A stretch of 49,169 nucleotides of DNA from Bacteroidales bacterium (GCA_017530365.1 JAFXMK010000002.1:1-49169); one strand, 5' to 3'. Counted from the stretch's first letter, positions 37,071 to 46,383 are shown. The notes: a model not told the origin generated them from the letters alone. Made by a program: numbers and translations.

Positions 37071-38988
37071 GGTGCTCCAGATTTTGTTCATTGGTGTTTC
37101 CTTCGTTGGTATTGTTGTCCCAAGGACGCTTCCCGAAAATCAATTCGAGATCCTCTCCGAAGATGACTTCTTTTTCAACGAGTTTGTTGGCGAGTTGTGT
37201 CAGTCCGTCCTGGTGTTCCCTTAAGATTGTCAGAGCTTCTTGGTAAGCCTGCTCGGCCAACTTGCTGACTTGTTTGTCGATGAGTTCAGCTGTTTTTTCG
37301 CTGTAAGGCTTGGTAAGGCTGTATTCCTGTTGTCCCGTGGAGTCGTAATAGCTGAGGTTGCCTATGACATCATCAAGGCCATAATAGGTAACCATGGCAA
37401 AGGCTTGTTTGGTCACTTTCTCCAAATCGGACAAAGCTCCGGTGGAAATTTGTCCAAAGATAACTTGCTCTGCGGCACGACCGCCCATGGTGGCTACCAT
37501 TTCGTGGTATAGTTGCTCTTTGGTTGTGATCTGACGCTCTTCGGGCAGGTACCATGCGGCACCCAACGACTTGCCTCGTGGGACGATGGTTACCTTTACC
37601 AAAGGATGGGCGTATCGCAACAGCCAGCTGGTGGTGGCATGGCCAGCTTCGTGGAAAGCAATGACTCTCTTTTCGTCAGCGGTGATGATCTTGTTTTTCT
37701 TTTCCAAACCGCCAATAATTCGGTCAATGGCGTCCAAGAAGTCCTGTTTTCCGATCATGTCCTTGTTTTTGCGTGCTGCCATCAGGGCGGCCTCATTACA
37801 CACATTGGCGATGTCGGCGCCAGAGAATCCTGGGGTTTGCTTGGCCAGAAAATCGCGGTCAACATCCGGGCCAAGTTTGAGGTTGCGCATGTGGACTTCA
37901 AAGATCTCCTTCCTGCCAATCAAATCGGGGAGTTCCACGTAGATCTGACGGTCGAAACGTCCTGCACGCATCAAGGCCTTGTCGAGAATATCGGCGCGGT
38001 TGGTGGCGGCCAGCACGATGACACCGGAGTTGGTGCCGAAGCCGTCCATCTCGGTGAGCAGCTGGTTCAAGGTGCTTTCGCGTTCGTCGTTGCCGCCGTT
38101 GATCGGGTTCTTTCCACGGGCACGGCCAATGGCATCAATTTCATCGATAAATATGATGCAAGGCGCTTTCTGTTTCGCGTTGTTGAACAAATCGCGGACG
38201 CGAGAGGCACCCACGCCCACAAACATCTCCACAAAGTCTGAACCGGAGATGCTGAAGAATGGCACATTGGCTTCGCCTGCCACGGATTTGGCCAATAGGG
38301 TCTTTCCCGTTCCGGGAGGGCCTACCAATAGTACACCCTTGGGAATCTTGCCGCCCAATTTGGTGTATTTGTCTGGCTTCTTCAGGAAGTCCACGATCTC
38401 CATGATTTCTACCTTGGCTTCTTCAAGACCTGCTACGTCTTTGAAGGTAACGTTAACGGGCACATTGTCCTTGTCGAACAATTGTGCCTTGGACTTACCA
38501 ATGTTGAAGATTTGACCTCCTCCGCCCATGCCGCTACGTCCTAATCCACGCATGAAGATAAACCACATGGCGATCACGAGCAGCAAAGGCAAGATCCAAG
38601 TGAACAACAGATCCAAGCCCCAACTCTTGTGTTGTACATTTTTGATATAGACTGGATCGGTGATGCCGTTTTCTTCCTGAACCTTTTCAACGGTCTCTTC
38701 AAACCGTTCGAGCGACCCGATTTGATAGGTGTATTTGACCGCTTTCGGGTCCGCCGCCAAATAGATCTCGGCATTTTCCTTGTTGACTAACTCTATTTTG
38801 GAGACCTCACCGTTTTTCAGCAATTCGATGAGCTGCCCCATGTCAATCTCCTCTGGTTGGGTTTCGTTCTTGCCAGAAAAATACAGTCCGAGAAGAATCA
38901 CAACCAAGATGATGTAGATCCAATAGAAACCGACTCTTCTCTTTCCGCCTGGCTTTTGAGGCATATTAGAATTCTTGTTTTCTTCCAT
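37045..38988 (-). CDS. ftsH: ATP-dependent zinc metalloprotease FtsH
   Basis: A 647-residue membrane protease with two membrane helices (about 20-37 and 125-146) flanking a periplasmic domain. The AAA+ module has Walker A GPPGTGKT (223-230), Walker B IIFIDEID and the second region of homology [20 protein letters not shown]. The peptidase domain has the zinc site HEAGH with His446, Glu447 and His450. FtsH degrades damaged membrane proteins and regulators of lipid A synthesis. It is the middle gene of rsfS-ftsH-LUD. The Asn/Glu/His-rich C-terminal tail is partly encoded by DNA shared with the next gene. Confidence 0.97.
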   Translation of the reverse strand: MEENKNSNMPQKPGGKRRVGFYWIYIILVVILLGLYFSGKNETQPEEIDMGQLIELLKNGEVSKIELVNKENAEIYLAADPKAVKYTYQIGSLERFEETVEKVQEENGITDPVYIKNVQHKSWGLDLLFTWILPLLLVIAMWFIFMRGLGRSGMGGGGQIFNIGKSKAQLFDKDNVPVNVTFKDVAGLEEAKVEIMEIVDFLKKPDKYTKLGGKIPKGVLLVGPPGTGKTLLAKSVAGEANVPFFSISGSDFVEMFVGVGASRVRDLFNNAKQKAPCIIFIDEIDAIGRARGKNPINGGNDERESTLNQLLTEMDGFGTNSGVIVLAATNRADILDKALMRAGRFDRQIYVELPDLIGRKEIFEVHMRNLKLGPDVDRDFLAKQTPGFSGADIANVCNEAALMAARKNKDMIGKQDFLDAIDRIIGGLEKKNKIITADEKRVIAFHEAGHATTSWLLRYAHPLVKVTIVPRGKSLGAAWYLPEERQITTKEQLYHEMVATMGGRAAEQVIFGQISTGALSDLEKVTKQAFAMVTYYGLDDVIGNLSYYDSTGQQEYSLTKPYSEKTAELIDKQVSKLAEQAYQEALTILREHQDGLTQLANKLVEKEVIFGEDLELIFGKRPWDNNTNEGNTNEQNLEHHEGQEGIG

Positions 38989-39002
38989 AAAAATTACTAA
39001 AA

Positions 39003-39380
39003 TCAGTTGTTTTCTCCGTTCACAATCTTCTCTGCGTCAGCCCAAAGTTCCTCAAGCTGATAATAGCTGCGCATGGATTGCAAAAACACATGAACTACGA
39101 CATCCACGAAGTCGATCAAAATCCACTCGGTGTTGTCCCTGCCTTCGATATGATATGGTTTGATTCCGACCTTGTCCCTTACCTCGTCGATGATTTTATC
39201 AGCGATGGCGTCCACTTGGGTCTTGGAGTTGGCATGGCAAATCACAAAATAATCAGTAACGTTGGTACCTGTCTCCCTTAGATCCAAGGTGACAATCTCT
39301 TTTCCCTTCAAAGCATCCATAGCCTCTACAACAGTGGCTACAAGTTGTTCAGTGTTTTCAGACTGATGTCTAATTCTCAT
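39003..39380 (-). CDS. rsfS: Ribosome silencing factor RsfS
   Basis: A 125-residue member of the RsfS/YbeB/Iojap family, which binds ribosomal protein uL14 and blocks joining of 30S and 50S subunits during starvation. The family core is clear: IVTLDLRETGTNVTDYFVIC, KIIDEVRDKVGIKPYHIEG and WILIDFVDVVVHVF. It is the first gene of the operon, 14 bp upstream of ftsH, with its own promoter divergent from kdsC. Confidence 0.95.
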   Translation of the reverse strand: MRIRHQSENTEQLVATVVEAMDALKGKEIVTLDLRETGTNVTDYFVICHANSKTQVDAIADKIIDEVRDKVGIKPYHIEGRDNTEWILIDFVDVVVHVFLQSMRSYYQLEELWADAEKIVNGENN

Positions 39381-39411
39381 TTCGTTTCGATGTTGTTTTT
39401 ATAATAAAATA

Positions 39412-39419
39412 CAAAAGTA
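39412..39419 (-). promoter_or_regulatory. -7 element for rsfS-ftsH-LUD
   Basis: The minus strand reads TACTTTTG, 31 bp before the rsfS start. A -33 element is not obvious. Confidence 0.55.
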
Positions 39420-39473
39420 CGCAAAATAGTTTGATTGTTGCCATTTTTTTAGTCAGATATGGCAAAAAATGCC

Positions 39474-39481
39474 TAATTTCG
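39474..39481 (+). promoter_or_regulatory. -7 element for the kdsC operon
   Basis: TAATTTCG, a C variant of TAnnTTTG, lies 21 bp before the kdsC ATG. It is divergent from the rsfS promoter. Confidence 0.5.
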
Positions 39482-39502
39482 TGCATTCAAACAGAAGTAC
39501 GA

Positions 39503-40024
39503 ATGAACGAACTGAATAAAATGCTTTCGGAAGTCAACACTTTCATCTTCGACTATGATGGGGTGATGACCGATGGCACGGTATATATGGACAGCAACGG
39601 CGATCCGCTCAGAACTTCCAATGTGAAAGATGGATACGCACTGCAATTGGCAAGTAAGCTGGGCTTCCACCTCGCTGTTATTTCCGGTGCAGTCGTTACA
39701 AACATTACAAAAAGGCTGAACATGTTGGGCGTCAAGGATGTGTTCACCGGAGTTCCCGATAAAGTGTTGAAACTTGAAGAATACATGGAGCAGTATTACT
39801 TGACCCCTAATCAGATCATCTACATGGGGGATGACATTCCCGATCTCAAGGTGATGCAAAGGGTGGGCGTTCCAGTATGTCCTGCCGATGCCGCCGAGGA
39901 GGTAAAACAAATCAGTGCCTATATAAGCCACTGCCCAGGAGGAAACGGTTGTGTTCGTGATGTGATTGAGCGGACACTCAAGATACAAGGGAAATGGCTG
40001 ACGGCCGAAGCTTATTCATGGTAA
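39503..40024 (+). CDS. kdsC: 3-deoxy-D-manno-octulosonate 8-phosphate phosphatase
   Basis: The 173-residue HAD-superfamily phosphatase releases Kdo from Kdo-8-phosphate for the LPS inner core. The HAD nucleophile motif is FDYDGVMTDGT, motif II lies in LAVISGA, and the metal-binding block is GDDIPDLKVMQRVG. PGGNGCVRDVIE near the C-terminus is characteristic of KdsC. I start at ATG 39503; the upstream open frame has no support. It heads an operon that also holds lpxB, another lipid A/LPS gene. Confidence 0.95.
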   Translation: MNELNKMLSEVNTFIFDYDGVMTDGTVYMDSNGDPLRTSNVKDGYALQLASKLGFHLAVISGAVVTNITKRLNMLGVKDVFTGVPDKVLKLEEYMEQYYLTPNQIIYMGDDIPDLKVMQRVGVPVCPADAAEEVKQISAYISHCPGGNGCVRDVIERTLKIQGKWLTAEAYSW

Positions 40025-40033
40025 AAACAAGTA

Positions 40034-40618
40034 ATGATGCTGGAACATCTTGAAAAATATACGGTAGTCCTTGCTTCGAAATCTCCCCGTCGTCAGGAGT
40101 TGCTGAAAGGAATGGGGGTGCATTTTGTTTGCCTGACTAAAGAGACGCCTGAGGATTATCCGGAAATGCCTTTCAAAAAGGTACCGGAATACCTGAGCCG
40201 ACAGAAGTCCCTCGCTTTTACCGATGAAGAGCTGCCTTTGAACTATCTGCTGATCACTGCTGATACGGTGGTGATCGCTGAGAACGAAATTCTGGGGAAA
40301 CCTGCTCACCGTGAGGATGCCATGAGGATGCTGCACGTGCTCTCTGGAAAGTCGCATCATGTTGTGACAGGAGTCACGGTGAGGACAAAAGATAAAACCA
40401 AAACGTTCTCGACCATATCCAAAGTCACCTTCGCTCCATTGGATCTTGAAGAGATGGCATATTATGTGGATCGTTACAAGCCTTACGACAAAGCCGGAGC
40501 CTATGGCATCCAGGAGTGGATTGGCTATGTGGGCATTTCAGGACTTCAAGGCTCTTTTTATAATGTCATGGGTCTGCCCACCCGAAAGCTGTATCAAACC
40601 TTGAAAAGTTTTAAGTAA
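40034..40618 (+). CDS. Maf-family nucleotide pyrophosphatase
   Basis: A 194-residue Maf protein, which hydrolyses non-canonical or UTP/dTTP-type nucleoside triphosphates to monophosphates and is linked to septum formation control. The family start is VVLASKSPRRQELLKGMG, the catalytic motif ITADTVV follows, and YDKAGAYGIQEW is the third conserved block. It lies 9 bp after kdsC and 5 bp before surE, clearly within the operon. The start may be ATG 40034 or the adjacent ATG 40037. Confidence 0.93.
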   Translation: MMLEHLEKYTVVLASKSPRRQELLKGMGVHFVCLTKETPEDYPEMPFKKVPEYLSRQKSLAFTDEELPLNYLLITADTVVIAENEILGKPAHREDAMRMLHVLSGKSHHVVTGVTVRTKDKTKTFSTISKVTFAPLDLEEMAYYVDRYKPYDKAGAYGIQEWIGYVGISGLQGSFYNVMGLPTRKLYQTLKSFK

Positions 40619-40623
40619 TATCC

Positions 40624-41409
40624 ATGGAACACAACAAACCCCTCATATTGATTACCAACGATGATGGATACCAGGCCAAAGGGCTGCGGAAGCTGATCTC
40701 CCTGATGAGGCCTTTGGGAGAGCTTTTGGTCATATCTACCGATAGGGTGATGTCGGCCAAAGGCCATTCCATCACGACGACGCCTACGTTGACCGCGACA
40801 TTGATCGACCATGCTCCCGACTATAAAGAATACGTCTGCAATGGAACACCTGTCGATTGTGTGAAAGTGGCCTATCAATGGATTTCGGATCGCATGCCCG
40901 ACCTTGTGGTTTCAGGCATTAACCATGGATCCAATGCCTCTACCAACGTGATCTATTCTGGCACAATGGCTGCTGCCATCGAGGCCTGCATGGATGGCAT
41001 TAATGCGATTGGATTCAGCCTTGACTGCTATGACCTTGATGCCGATTTCGATCATCTTGACCCTTATATCACTGTCATCACCAAAGACGTGTTGGAACAT
41101 GGCCTACCCGACGGTGTGTGCCTGAACGTCAATTTTCCAAAGCGTAGCGAGGAGCCGTTTAGAGGACTGAAGGTGTGTCGTCAGGCTAAAGCCAAGTGGA
41201 TTGAGGTTTATAGCGAATGCCTGAATGAAAAGGGAGGCACCTGTCTGAAGCTTGGTGGGAAGTTCGTGTATGAAGATCATGGCGACGATACCGATTATTA
41301 CGCATTGCAAAACAATTACATTTCACTGGTTCCGACGCATTTCGACCTGACAGCCACACAATATCTTCCAGAAATGCGTCGTTTTGAACATATTATCGAA
41401 GAAAAATGA
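40624..41409 (+). CDS. surE: 5'/3'-nucleotidase SurE
   Basis: The 261-residue metal-dependent phosphatase acts on nucleoside 5'- and 3'-monophosphates and supports stationary-phase survival. The metal site begins LITNDDGYQAKG; the conserved loop is GHSITTT, and VSGINHGSNASTNVIYSGTMAAA is the hallmark block with the active-site asparagine and serines. CNGTPVDCVKVA also matches. The stop overlaps the following small membrane gene in an ATGA. Confidence 0.95.
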   Translation: MEHNKPLILITNDDGYQAKGLRKLISLMRPLGELLVISTDRVMSAKGHSITTTPTLTATLIDHAPDYKEYVCNGTPVDCVKVAYQWISDRMPDLVVSGINHGSNASTNVIYSGTMAAAIEACMDGINAIGFSLDCYDLDADFDHLDPYITVITKDVLEHGLPDGVCLNVNFPKRSEEPFRGLKVCRQAKAKWIEVYSECLNEKGGTCLKLGGKFVYEDHGDDTDYYALQNNYISLVPTHFDLTATQYLPEMRRFEHIIEEK

Positions 41410-41651
41410 GAATAAAAGATACTTTTTGGATTGGATTATTGATAGGTGCGGCAGTGTTCGCACTATGTTTCCTGCTTCTTTCGCTGATTTCTTGGGGCGA
41501 TGCATACGCCAGGGCTCCTTATCTATTGGCCTTTGTGCCTGGCATCATTCTTTTCAGGATGGCCATGGTAAAGTGGAACATGGAGAGATGCGGCAAGGGT
41601 ATTCTGATGATTACCTTTGTCGGTATGCTCCTTGTGTTTTTCCTCGTATGA
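41406..41651 (+). CDS. Small membrane protein of unknown function
   Basis: An 81-residue hydrophobic protein with about three membrane segments (roughly 8-29, 38-54 and 63-81) separated by short charged loops (RAPY, KWNMERCGKG). I do not recognise a family. The start overlaps the surE stop (ATGA) and lpxB follows 16 bp after its stop, so it is translated as part of the kdsC-lpxB operon. The setting between LPS genes suggests an inner-membrane role, but nothing in the sequence defines it. Confidence 0.75.
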   Translation: MRIKDTFWIGLLIGAAVFALCFLLLSLISWGDAYARAPYLLAFVPGIILFRMAMVKWNMERCGKGILMITFVGMLLVFFLV

Positions 41652-41667
41652 ACGAAAGGATGAAGAA

Positions 41668-42783
41668 ATGAAGTACTATATCATCGCAGGAGAGGCGTCG
41701 GGGGATCTGCATGCAGCCAACCTGATCGCTGAAATCAAGGCAAAGGATAAAAGTGCGGAATTCAGGGCTTGGGGTGGCGACTTGATGCGTAAACAAGGCG
41801 TCACCATGGTCAAGCACTATCGCCACATGGCCTTCATGGGTTTCGTGGAAGTGGCCGCTAACCTTGGCAAAGTATTGAACAATATCAAGGAATGCAAGGC
41901 CGATTTGCTTGCTTATAAGCCAGATGTCGTGATCTTGGTGGATTATCCGGGATTCAACCTGCGTATTGCCAAATTTGCCCACAAGAATGGATTGAAGGTT
42001 TGCTACTATATCTCGCCACAGGTGTGGGCTTGGAAACGGCATCGGGTTTATGAAATCAAGAAAAATGTTGACAAGATGCTGGTGATCCTTCCTTTTGAAG
42101 AGCCGTTTTATAAGGAATACGGGGTAAACGTCACTTTTGTTGGGCATCCTCTTTTGGATGAGATGTCGGGACTGAATGCCACATCGCGTTTGAGTTTTAT
42201 TCATCGCAACAATCTTTCTGAAAAGAGGGAGATCATTGCGTTATTGCCTGGCAGCAGGAAACAGGAAGTGGAACGCATGTTAGGCACCATGTTGAAAGTG
42301 ATTCCGTATTTCCCGCAATATCAATTTGTTATCGCTGGAGTTTCTTCCCTAGATAAAAACCTGTATCAGCGCATGATTGGCGACAAAGACGTCCGTCTGG
42401 TTGAAAACCAGACCTACGAGCTGCTTCAGAATTCCAGCGCAGCACTTGTGACTTCGGGTACCGCCACCTTGGAGACGGCGTTGCTTGCTGTTCCCGAAGT
42501 GGTGTGTTATAAGGCCAACGGGTTATCGTATCAAATCGCCAAAAACCTTATTAAAGTTAAATACATAAGCCTCGTCAATCTCATCATGGAGCGCGAGGTG
42601 GTGAAGGAGTTGATCCAGAAAGACTATACAGAAGACAATCTGACAAAGGAGCTGGATCATCTGCTCAAAGATGGCAAGAAGCAACGACGGCTGCTTGAGG
42701 ATCTTGACACACTTAAGGAGCGGCTTGGCAATTCAGGAGCTTCTAAGAAAGCGGCTGACATAATTGTTGATTTGATAAAATAA
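41668..42783 (+). CDS. lpxB: Lipid-A-disaccharide synthase
   Basis: A 371-residue GT19 glycosyltransferase that joins UDP-diacylglucosamine and lipid X into the lipid A disaccharide at the inner membrane. It opens with YYIIAGEASGDLHAANLI, and contains VILVDYPGFNLRIAK, YYISPQVWAWKRHR and, near the C-terminal sugar-nucleotide site, TSGTATLETAL. I start at ATG 41668; a longer frame reading lies within the upstream gene. It is the last gene of the kdsC operon. Confidence 0.96.
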   Translation: MKYYIIAGEASGDLHAANLIAEIKAKDKSAEFRAWGGDLMRKQGVTMVKHYRHMAFMGFVEVAANLGKVLNNIKECKADLLAYKPDVVILVDYPGFNLRIAKFAHKNGLKVCYYISPQVWAWKRHRVYEIKKNVDKMLVILPFEEPFYKEYGVNVTFVGHPLLDEMSGLNATSRLSFIHRNNLSEKREIIALLPGSRKQEVERMLGTMLKVIPYFPQYQFVIAGVSSLDKNLYQRMIGDKDVRLVENQTYELLQNSSAALVTSGTATLETALLAVPEVVCYKANGLSYQIAKNLIKVKYISLVNLIMEREVVKELIQKDYTEDNLTKELDHLLKDGKKQRRLLEDLDTLKERLGNSGASKKAADIIVDLIK

Positions 42784-42842
42784 AAATGTATTAATATTAT
42801 ATATTAATATTTAATTAATAATTCGTAACTTGCGCCAAAATT

Positions 42843-44960
42843 ATGGCAATGGTTATGAATTGGAACAAATACCCTTTTTTGAGACTCCTTATTCCATTGA
42901 CTGTCGGCGTACTATTGTGTGAAGCCGTTGGGCCGGTGGAGTGCGAAAAGACATTGTTATGGGTTGTCCTGATTGCATTGATGTGCACCGAAATAACTCT
43001 TTCCCGTCTGTTGAAGACATATCATTATCGATGGCTTTTCGGTGTACAAACCATGCTTGTCTTTGCTTTTCTGGGTTATTTCAGAAGTTGCTTGCAGGAT
43101 GTCACGTTGGAAAAGGATCACTATTGGAAGTTGGCTGGCACATCAGGCTATTATTTGGCCCGCGTTTATGACCCGCCAACTGAAAAGGAAAAAACGGTGA
43201 AAGTATTGCTGGATTTGGAGGGCTTTAGAACTGAAACGAAAGATGCCAAGGTGTCTGGTAAGGTGATGGCTTATTTTCAAAAGTCTGAGGAGGCTTTAAA
43301 CCTGAAATATGGCGACCTGTTATTCTTTTTCGCTTTTATAGAGGACATTCCACCACCCCTTAATCCTGATGAGTTTGATTATCGCAAGTACCTGGAAAGA
43401 AGAGGGGTGACGGGAAGGGTGTACTTGAAAGAAGGGAACTGGTGGCCGACTGGCGATTGTGAGAGCAATGCTGTTTATGACTTTGCCTATCGTTATCGTG
43501 CACGTTTGCTGGAGATATTGAAAAGGAATGGTATTTCGGAGGATGAATTCGGAATTGGAGCGGCCATATTATTGGGTTATGACGAAAGCCTTCCGGCTCA
43601 AGTGCGGCAAAACTTTGTGGCAGCAGGCGCCATGCATATTTTGTGCGTTTCTGGAATGCATGTGGGTATTGTTTATCTCTTGGCGTCTTTCTTTCTAAGC
43701 TTTTTGGGGAGACGGAAGAAAGCGATAGCCGTCAAAAAGGCGTTGTTGTTGCTGCTGATATGGTTTTATGCTTTGTTAACAGGCCTCTCGCCTTCAGTGA
43801 TGCGGTCCGCACTGATGATCTCCTTCTTGATCATTGGCGAATTGATTCATCGGAAGGGTTTTGCATTGAATTCTATTGCGGCATCTGCATTTGTGTTGCT
43901 GCTTATTGATCCAAATAACCTTTTTGCCATCGGATTTCAGTTGTCATACGCGGCTGTGGTTGGGATCGTGCTGTTGCAGCGACCTATTTATAATATAATC
44001 TATGTCAAAAACAAATTGTTGGACAAGTTGTGGGAGATCACAGCCGTTTCGCTGGCGGCTCAGATTGCCACGATGCCTTTCACTATTTATTATTTCAATC
44101 AATTCACCCCTTACTTTTGGCTGAGCAATATCTTTATGACACCAATGTCTTTTTTGGTGATTCTTGCTGGCATGTTGTTGCTATTGTTTTCTTGGCTCCC
44201 GATGTTGGGCGTTGTTTTGGGCAAAGTGGTTTGGTGGATGCTTCATCTGATGAATGGCGTCGTTTCGGGTGTCAGAATGCTGCCTTTTTCTTTGGTGAAA
44301 GGTCTGTATATAAGTGATTTCCAGTTCGGCATAAGCTTGTTGCTCTTGCTATTATTGTGGCTGTTTGTGACGCTAAAGAAGAAGCGAATGATGATGGAAA
44401 TGCTGGTGCTGGCGGCTGTGTTCTCAGTTTCATTGGCCTATAGTAGCCTGCAATCACTTGGCAGGAACCGGTTGATTGTTTATTCTCTGAGAAACAATAC
44501 TGCTATCGATTTCGTTTCAGGTGGATCCCATGTTTTGCTTTGTGATGCATCTTTGTTAGGCGATCCATCTTCAATCGATTATAGCTTGAAAGGCTCATGG
44601 GCGCGGCAAAGACTTGACAAGAACCCTCCGTGTTTTACGTTAGATGAGGATTTTACAGAGAGGGCTGTGCATAAAAAGGCTTGGTTGTGCTCATTTAAGG
44701 GTGCAGTGTTTGCTTTTTGGGAACCCTCTATGGCGGCTGACAATTGCGCTCGAAGGCTTGAAGTGGATTATTTGATGGTTCGAGAAAAGCAAGTGCCGGA
44801 CCTTCATCGAGTCATTAATTCTTATGAAGTTGGGATGCTTTTGATAGATGGTTCTGTGCCAGATTACATGGCTGATGAATGGTTTTTTCAGGCTAAAGAG
44901 CTGGGCGTGCCTTGCCATAGCTTGAAGGATGGTGCTTTTATCGCAGAATTACATAGCTGA
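42843..44960 (+). CDS. ComEC/Rec2-family membrane channel protein
   Basis: A 705-residue protein with N-terminal helices and a DUF4131-like soluble region (about 60-215), then the Competence domain (about 225-500): ILLGYDESLPAQVRQNFVAAG, HILCVSGMHVGIVY and LTGLSPSVMRSALM are the family signatures. ComEC carries incoming single-stranded DNA across the inner membrane. The C-terminal region (about 520-705) sits where many ComEC proteins have a metallo-beta-lactamase domain, but no HxHxDH motif is present, so nuclease activity there is unlikely. A 60-bp AT-rich gap separates it from lpxB, with an inverted repeat (ATTAATAT and ATATTAAT, 42790-42808). Confidence 0.9.
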   Translation: MAMVMNWNKYPFLRLLIPLTVGVLLCEAVGPVECEKTLLWVVLIALMCTEITLSRLLKTYHYRWLFGVQTMLVFAFLGYFRSCLQDVTLEKDHYWKLAGTSGYYLARVYDPPTEKEKTVKVLLDLEGFRTETKDAKVSGKVMAYFQKSEEALNLKYGDLLFFFAFIEDIPPPLNPDEFDYRKYLERRGVTGRVYLKEGNWWPTGDCESNAVYDFAYRYRARLLEILKRNGISEDEFGIGAAILLGYDESLPAQVRQNFVAAGAMHILCVSGMHVGIVYLLASFFLSFLGRRKKAIAVKKALLLLLIWFYALLTGLSPSVMRSALMISFLIIGELIHRKGFALNSIAASAFVLLLIDPNNLFAIGFQLSYAAVVGIVLLQRPIYNIIYVKNKLLDKLWEITAVSLAAQIATMPFTIYYFNQFTPYFWLSNIFMTPMSFLVILAGMLLLLFSWLPMLGVVLGKVVWWMLHLMNGVVSGVRMLPFSLVKGLYISDFQFGISLLLLLLLWLFVTLKKKRMMMEMLVLAAVFSVSLAYSSLQSLGRNRLIVYSLRNNTAIDFVSGGSHVLLCDASLLGDPSSIDYSLKGSWARQRLDKNPPCFTLDEDFTERAVHKKAWLCSFKGAVFAFWEPSMAADNCARRLEVDYLMVREKQVPDLHRVINSYEVGMLLIDGSVPDYMADEWFFQAKELGVPCHSLKDGAFIAELHS

Positions 44961-45006
44961 TAATCAATAAGATGTAAAAATATTTTAAAAAAATAGAAAA
45001 AAAAGC

Positions 45007-45036
45007 TTGTGCATTTCAAAAATGGTAGTACCTTTG
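45007..45036 (+). promoter_or_regulatory. Promoter for tRNA-Asp
   Basis: TTG (45007-45009), 19 bp, then TACCTTTG (45029-45036). The mature tRNA begins 40 bp after the -7 element. Confidence 0.75.
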
Positions 45037-45075
45037 CATCCGCAAAGCAAAGAAATAAGGTTCTTTTTCAAGGTT

Positions 45076-45150
45076 GGTCCGGTAGTTCAGTTTGGTTAGA
45101 ATGCCTGCCTGTCACGCAGGAGGTCGCGAGTTCGAGCCTCGTCCGGACCG
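45076..45150 (+). tRNA. tRNA-Asp (GTC)
   Basis: The acceptor arms GGTCCGG (45076-45082) and CCGGACC (45143-45149) pair fully, with G45150 as discriminator. The anticodon stem CCTGC/GCAGG encloses the loop CTGTCAC with anticodon GTC at 45111-45113. The T arm is GTTCGAGCC-like. CCA is not encoded and would be added by the nucleotidyltransferase. Confidence 0.97.
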
Positions 45151-45153
45151 CTG

Positions 45154-45185
45154 AAGCGCAAGTCTCGAAGACCTGCGCTTTTTTT
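45154..45185 (+). terminator. Terminator after tRNA-Asp
   Basis: AAGCGCA (45154-45160) pairs with TGCGCTT (45174-45180), with an inner GTC/GAC pairing and a T-run to 45185. It ends five bases before the ATG of the next gene. Confidence 0.9.
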
Positions 45186-45189
45186 GTAT

Positions 45190-46350
45190 ATGAACACAAA
45201 AGCAATGAGTCGGCAGCTGTTGCTGTGCCTTTCGTTTGTTGTCTTGGTTTGGGTGGTGCTCTTTACCTGTCTTACCCATGAAGAGATGGCTTTGCGTAAT
45301 TGCGAGTACAAGGATAGAGAGGCGTATCTTGCCGACAGTGTGGTCACGCTGGTTTTTGCCGGTGATGTCATGGGTCATTCTCCCATGAGGACCGCGGCTT
45401 TCAATCCTGTTACGGGTATCTTTGAATTCCGTGAGTGCTTCCAGTTTGTGGAGCCATACATTCAGGATGCCGATTTGGCTTTAGCCAATTTGGAATTTAC
45501 TTTGGCAGGGAAGCCTTACACATCCTTTCCTTGTTTCTCTTTTCCTGACGAACTGCTTTTTGACTTGCAGAAAGTTGGATTTGATGTGATCTTCACTGCC
45601 AATAATCACGTGGTGGACCATGGCAAAAAAGGTGTGGATCGAACGATACGGAAACTGGATAGCATCGGCATGTTGCATGCCGGCAGTTATGTGGATGCCG
45701 CGAGCCGTGATACCACTTATCCTTTGGTGGTAGAAGTAAAAGGGATGAGGATAGGCTTCCTCAATATGACTTATGGTACGAATGGTATTAGTGTTAGGCC
45801 GCCTACGGTGATCAACATGATGGACACCTTGGAAGTGGCACGTGATTTCAAAAGACTAGAGGAACTCGGTGTGGACCTTAAGGTGGTTTATATCCATTGG
45901 GGTAATGAATACCAATTAAAGGCGGATCGCTATCAGCGGGCGTATGCTCGTTTTTTGGCCCGTCAGGGGGCTGATCTCATTATCGGTGGCCATCCTCATG
46001 TCGTTCAGGATGCGGATACAGTGTTCTCTCCTGATGGGAAGCCTGTGGTCACCTATTATTCCATGGGCAATTTTATCTCGAACCAAAAAGATGCGGATGC
46101 CAAAGGCGGAATCATGATCAGAGCCAAGATAAATCGCTTTACGAATAAGGTCATCGCCACGGAGTATATGCCCTATTATGTCCATAAAGGGAAGATTCAC
46201 GGGAAATATCATTACTATGTCATCCCTACGGTACCTTATATTAATAATAGGTATGATTTCAGTCTTTCGAAGAGCGACAGTCTGTTCGTGCTCAAGCTTC
46301 ATGGAGATATGACGAAACGTCTATCGAATTTCAACAAGTGGGCGGATTGA
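45190..46350 (+). CDS. CapA/PgsA-like metallophosphatase-fold protein
   Basis: A 386-residue protein with one N-terminal membrane anchor (about 8-26), so the rest should face the periplasm. The CapA-family motifs are present in order: FAGDVMGHS, ADLALANLEFTL, FTANNHVVDHG, GFLNMTYGTNG, VYIHWGNEY and GGHPHVVQ, all metal-site regions. Relatives are named for poly-gamma-glutamate capsule synthesis, but single genes like this one, with no capB or capC partner, more likely act on other envelope polymers. The start may be ATG 45190 or 45205. It has no promoter between the tRNA terminator and the ATG, which is odd. Confidence 0.88.
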   Translation: MNTKAMSRQLLLCLSFVVLVWVVLFTCLTHEEMALRNCEYKDREAYLADSVVTLVFAGDVMGHSPMRTAAFNPVTGIFEFRECFQFVEPYIQDADLALANLEFTLAGKPYTSFPCFSFPDELLFDLQKVGFDVIFTANNHVVDHGKKGVDRTIRKLDSIGMLHAGSYVDAASRDTTYPLVVEVKGMRIGFLNMTYGTNGISVRPPTVINMMDTLEVARDFKRLEELGVDLKVVYIHWGNEYQLKADRYQRAYARFLARQGADLIIGGHPHVVQDADTVFSPDGKPVVTYYSMGNFISNQKDADAKGGIMIRAKINRFTNKVIATEYMPYYVHKGKIHGKYHYYVIPTVPYINNRYDFSLSKSDSLFVLKLHGDMTKRLSNFNKWAD

Positions 46351-46351
46351 A

Positions 46352-46383
46352 TTTGCCTTGCGTCTCTTTTATTGCTATTTTTG
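46352..46383 (+). promoter_or_regulatory. Promoter for prfC
   Basis: TTTG (46352-46355), 20 bp, then TATTTTTG (46376-46383), a full consensus match, 25 bp before the start codon. Confidence 0.8.
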
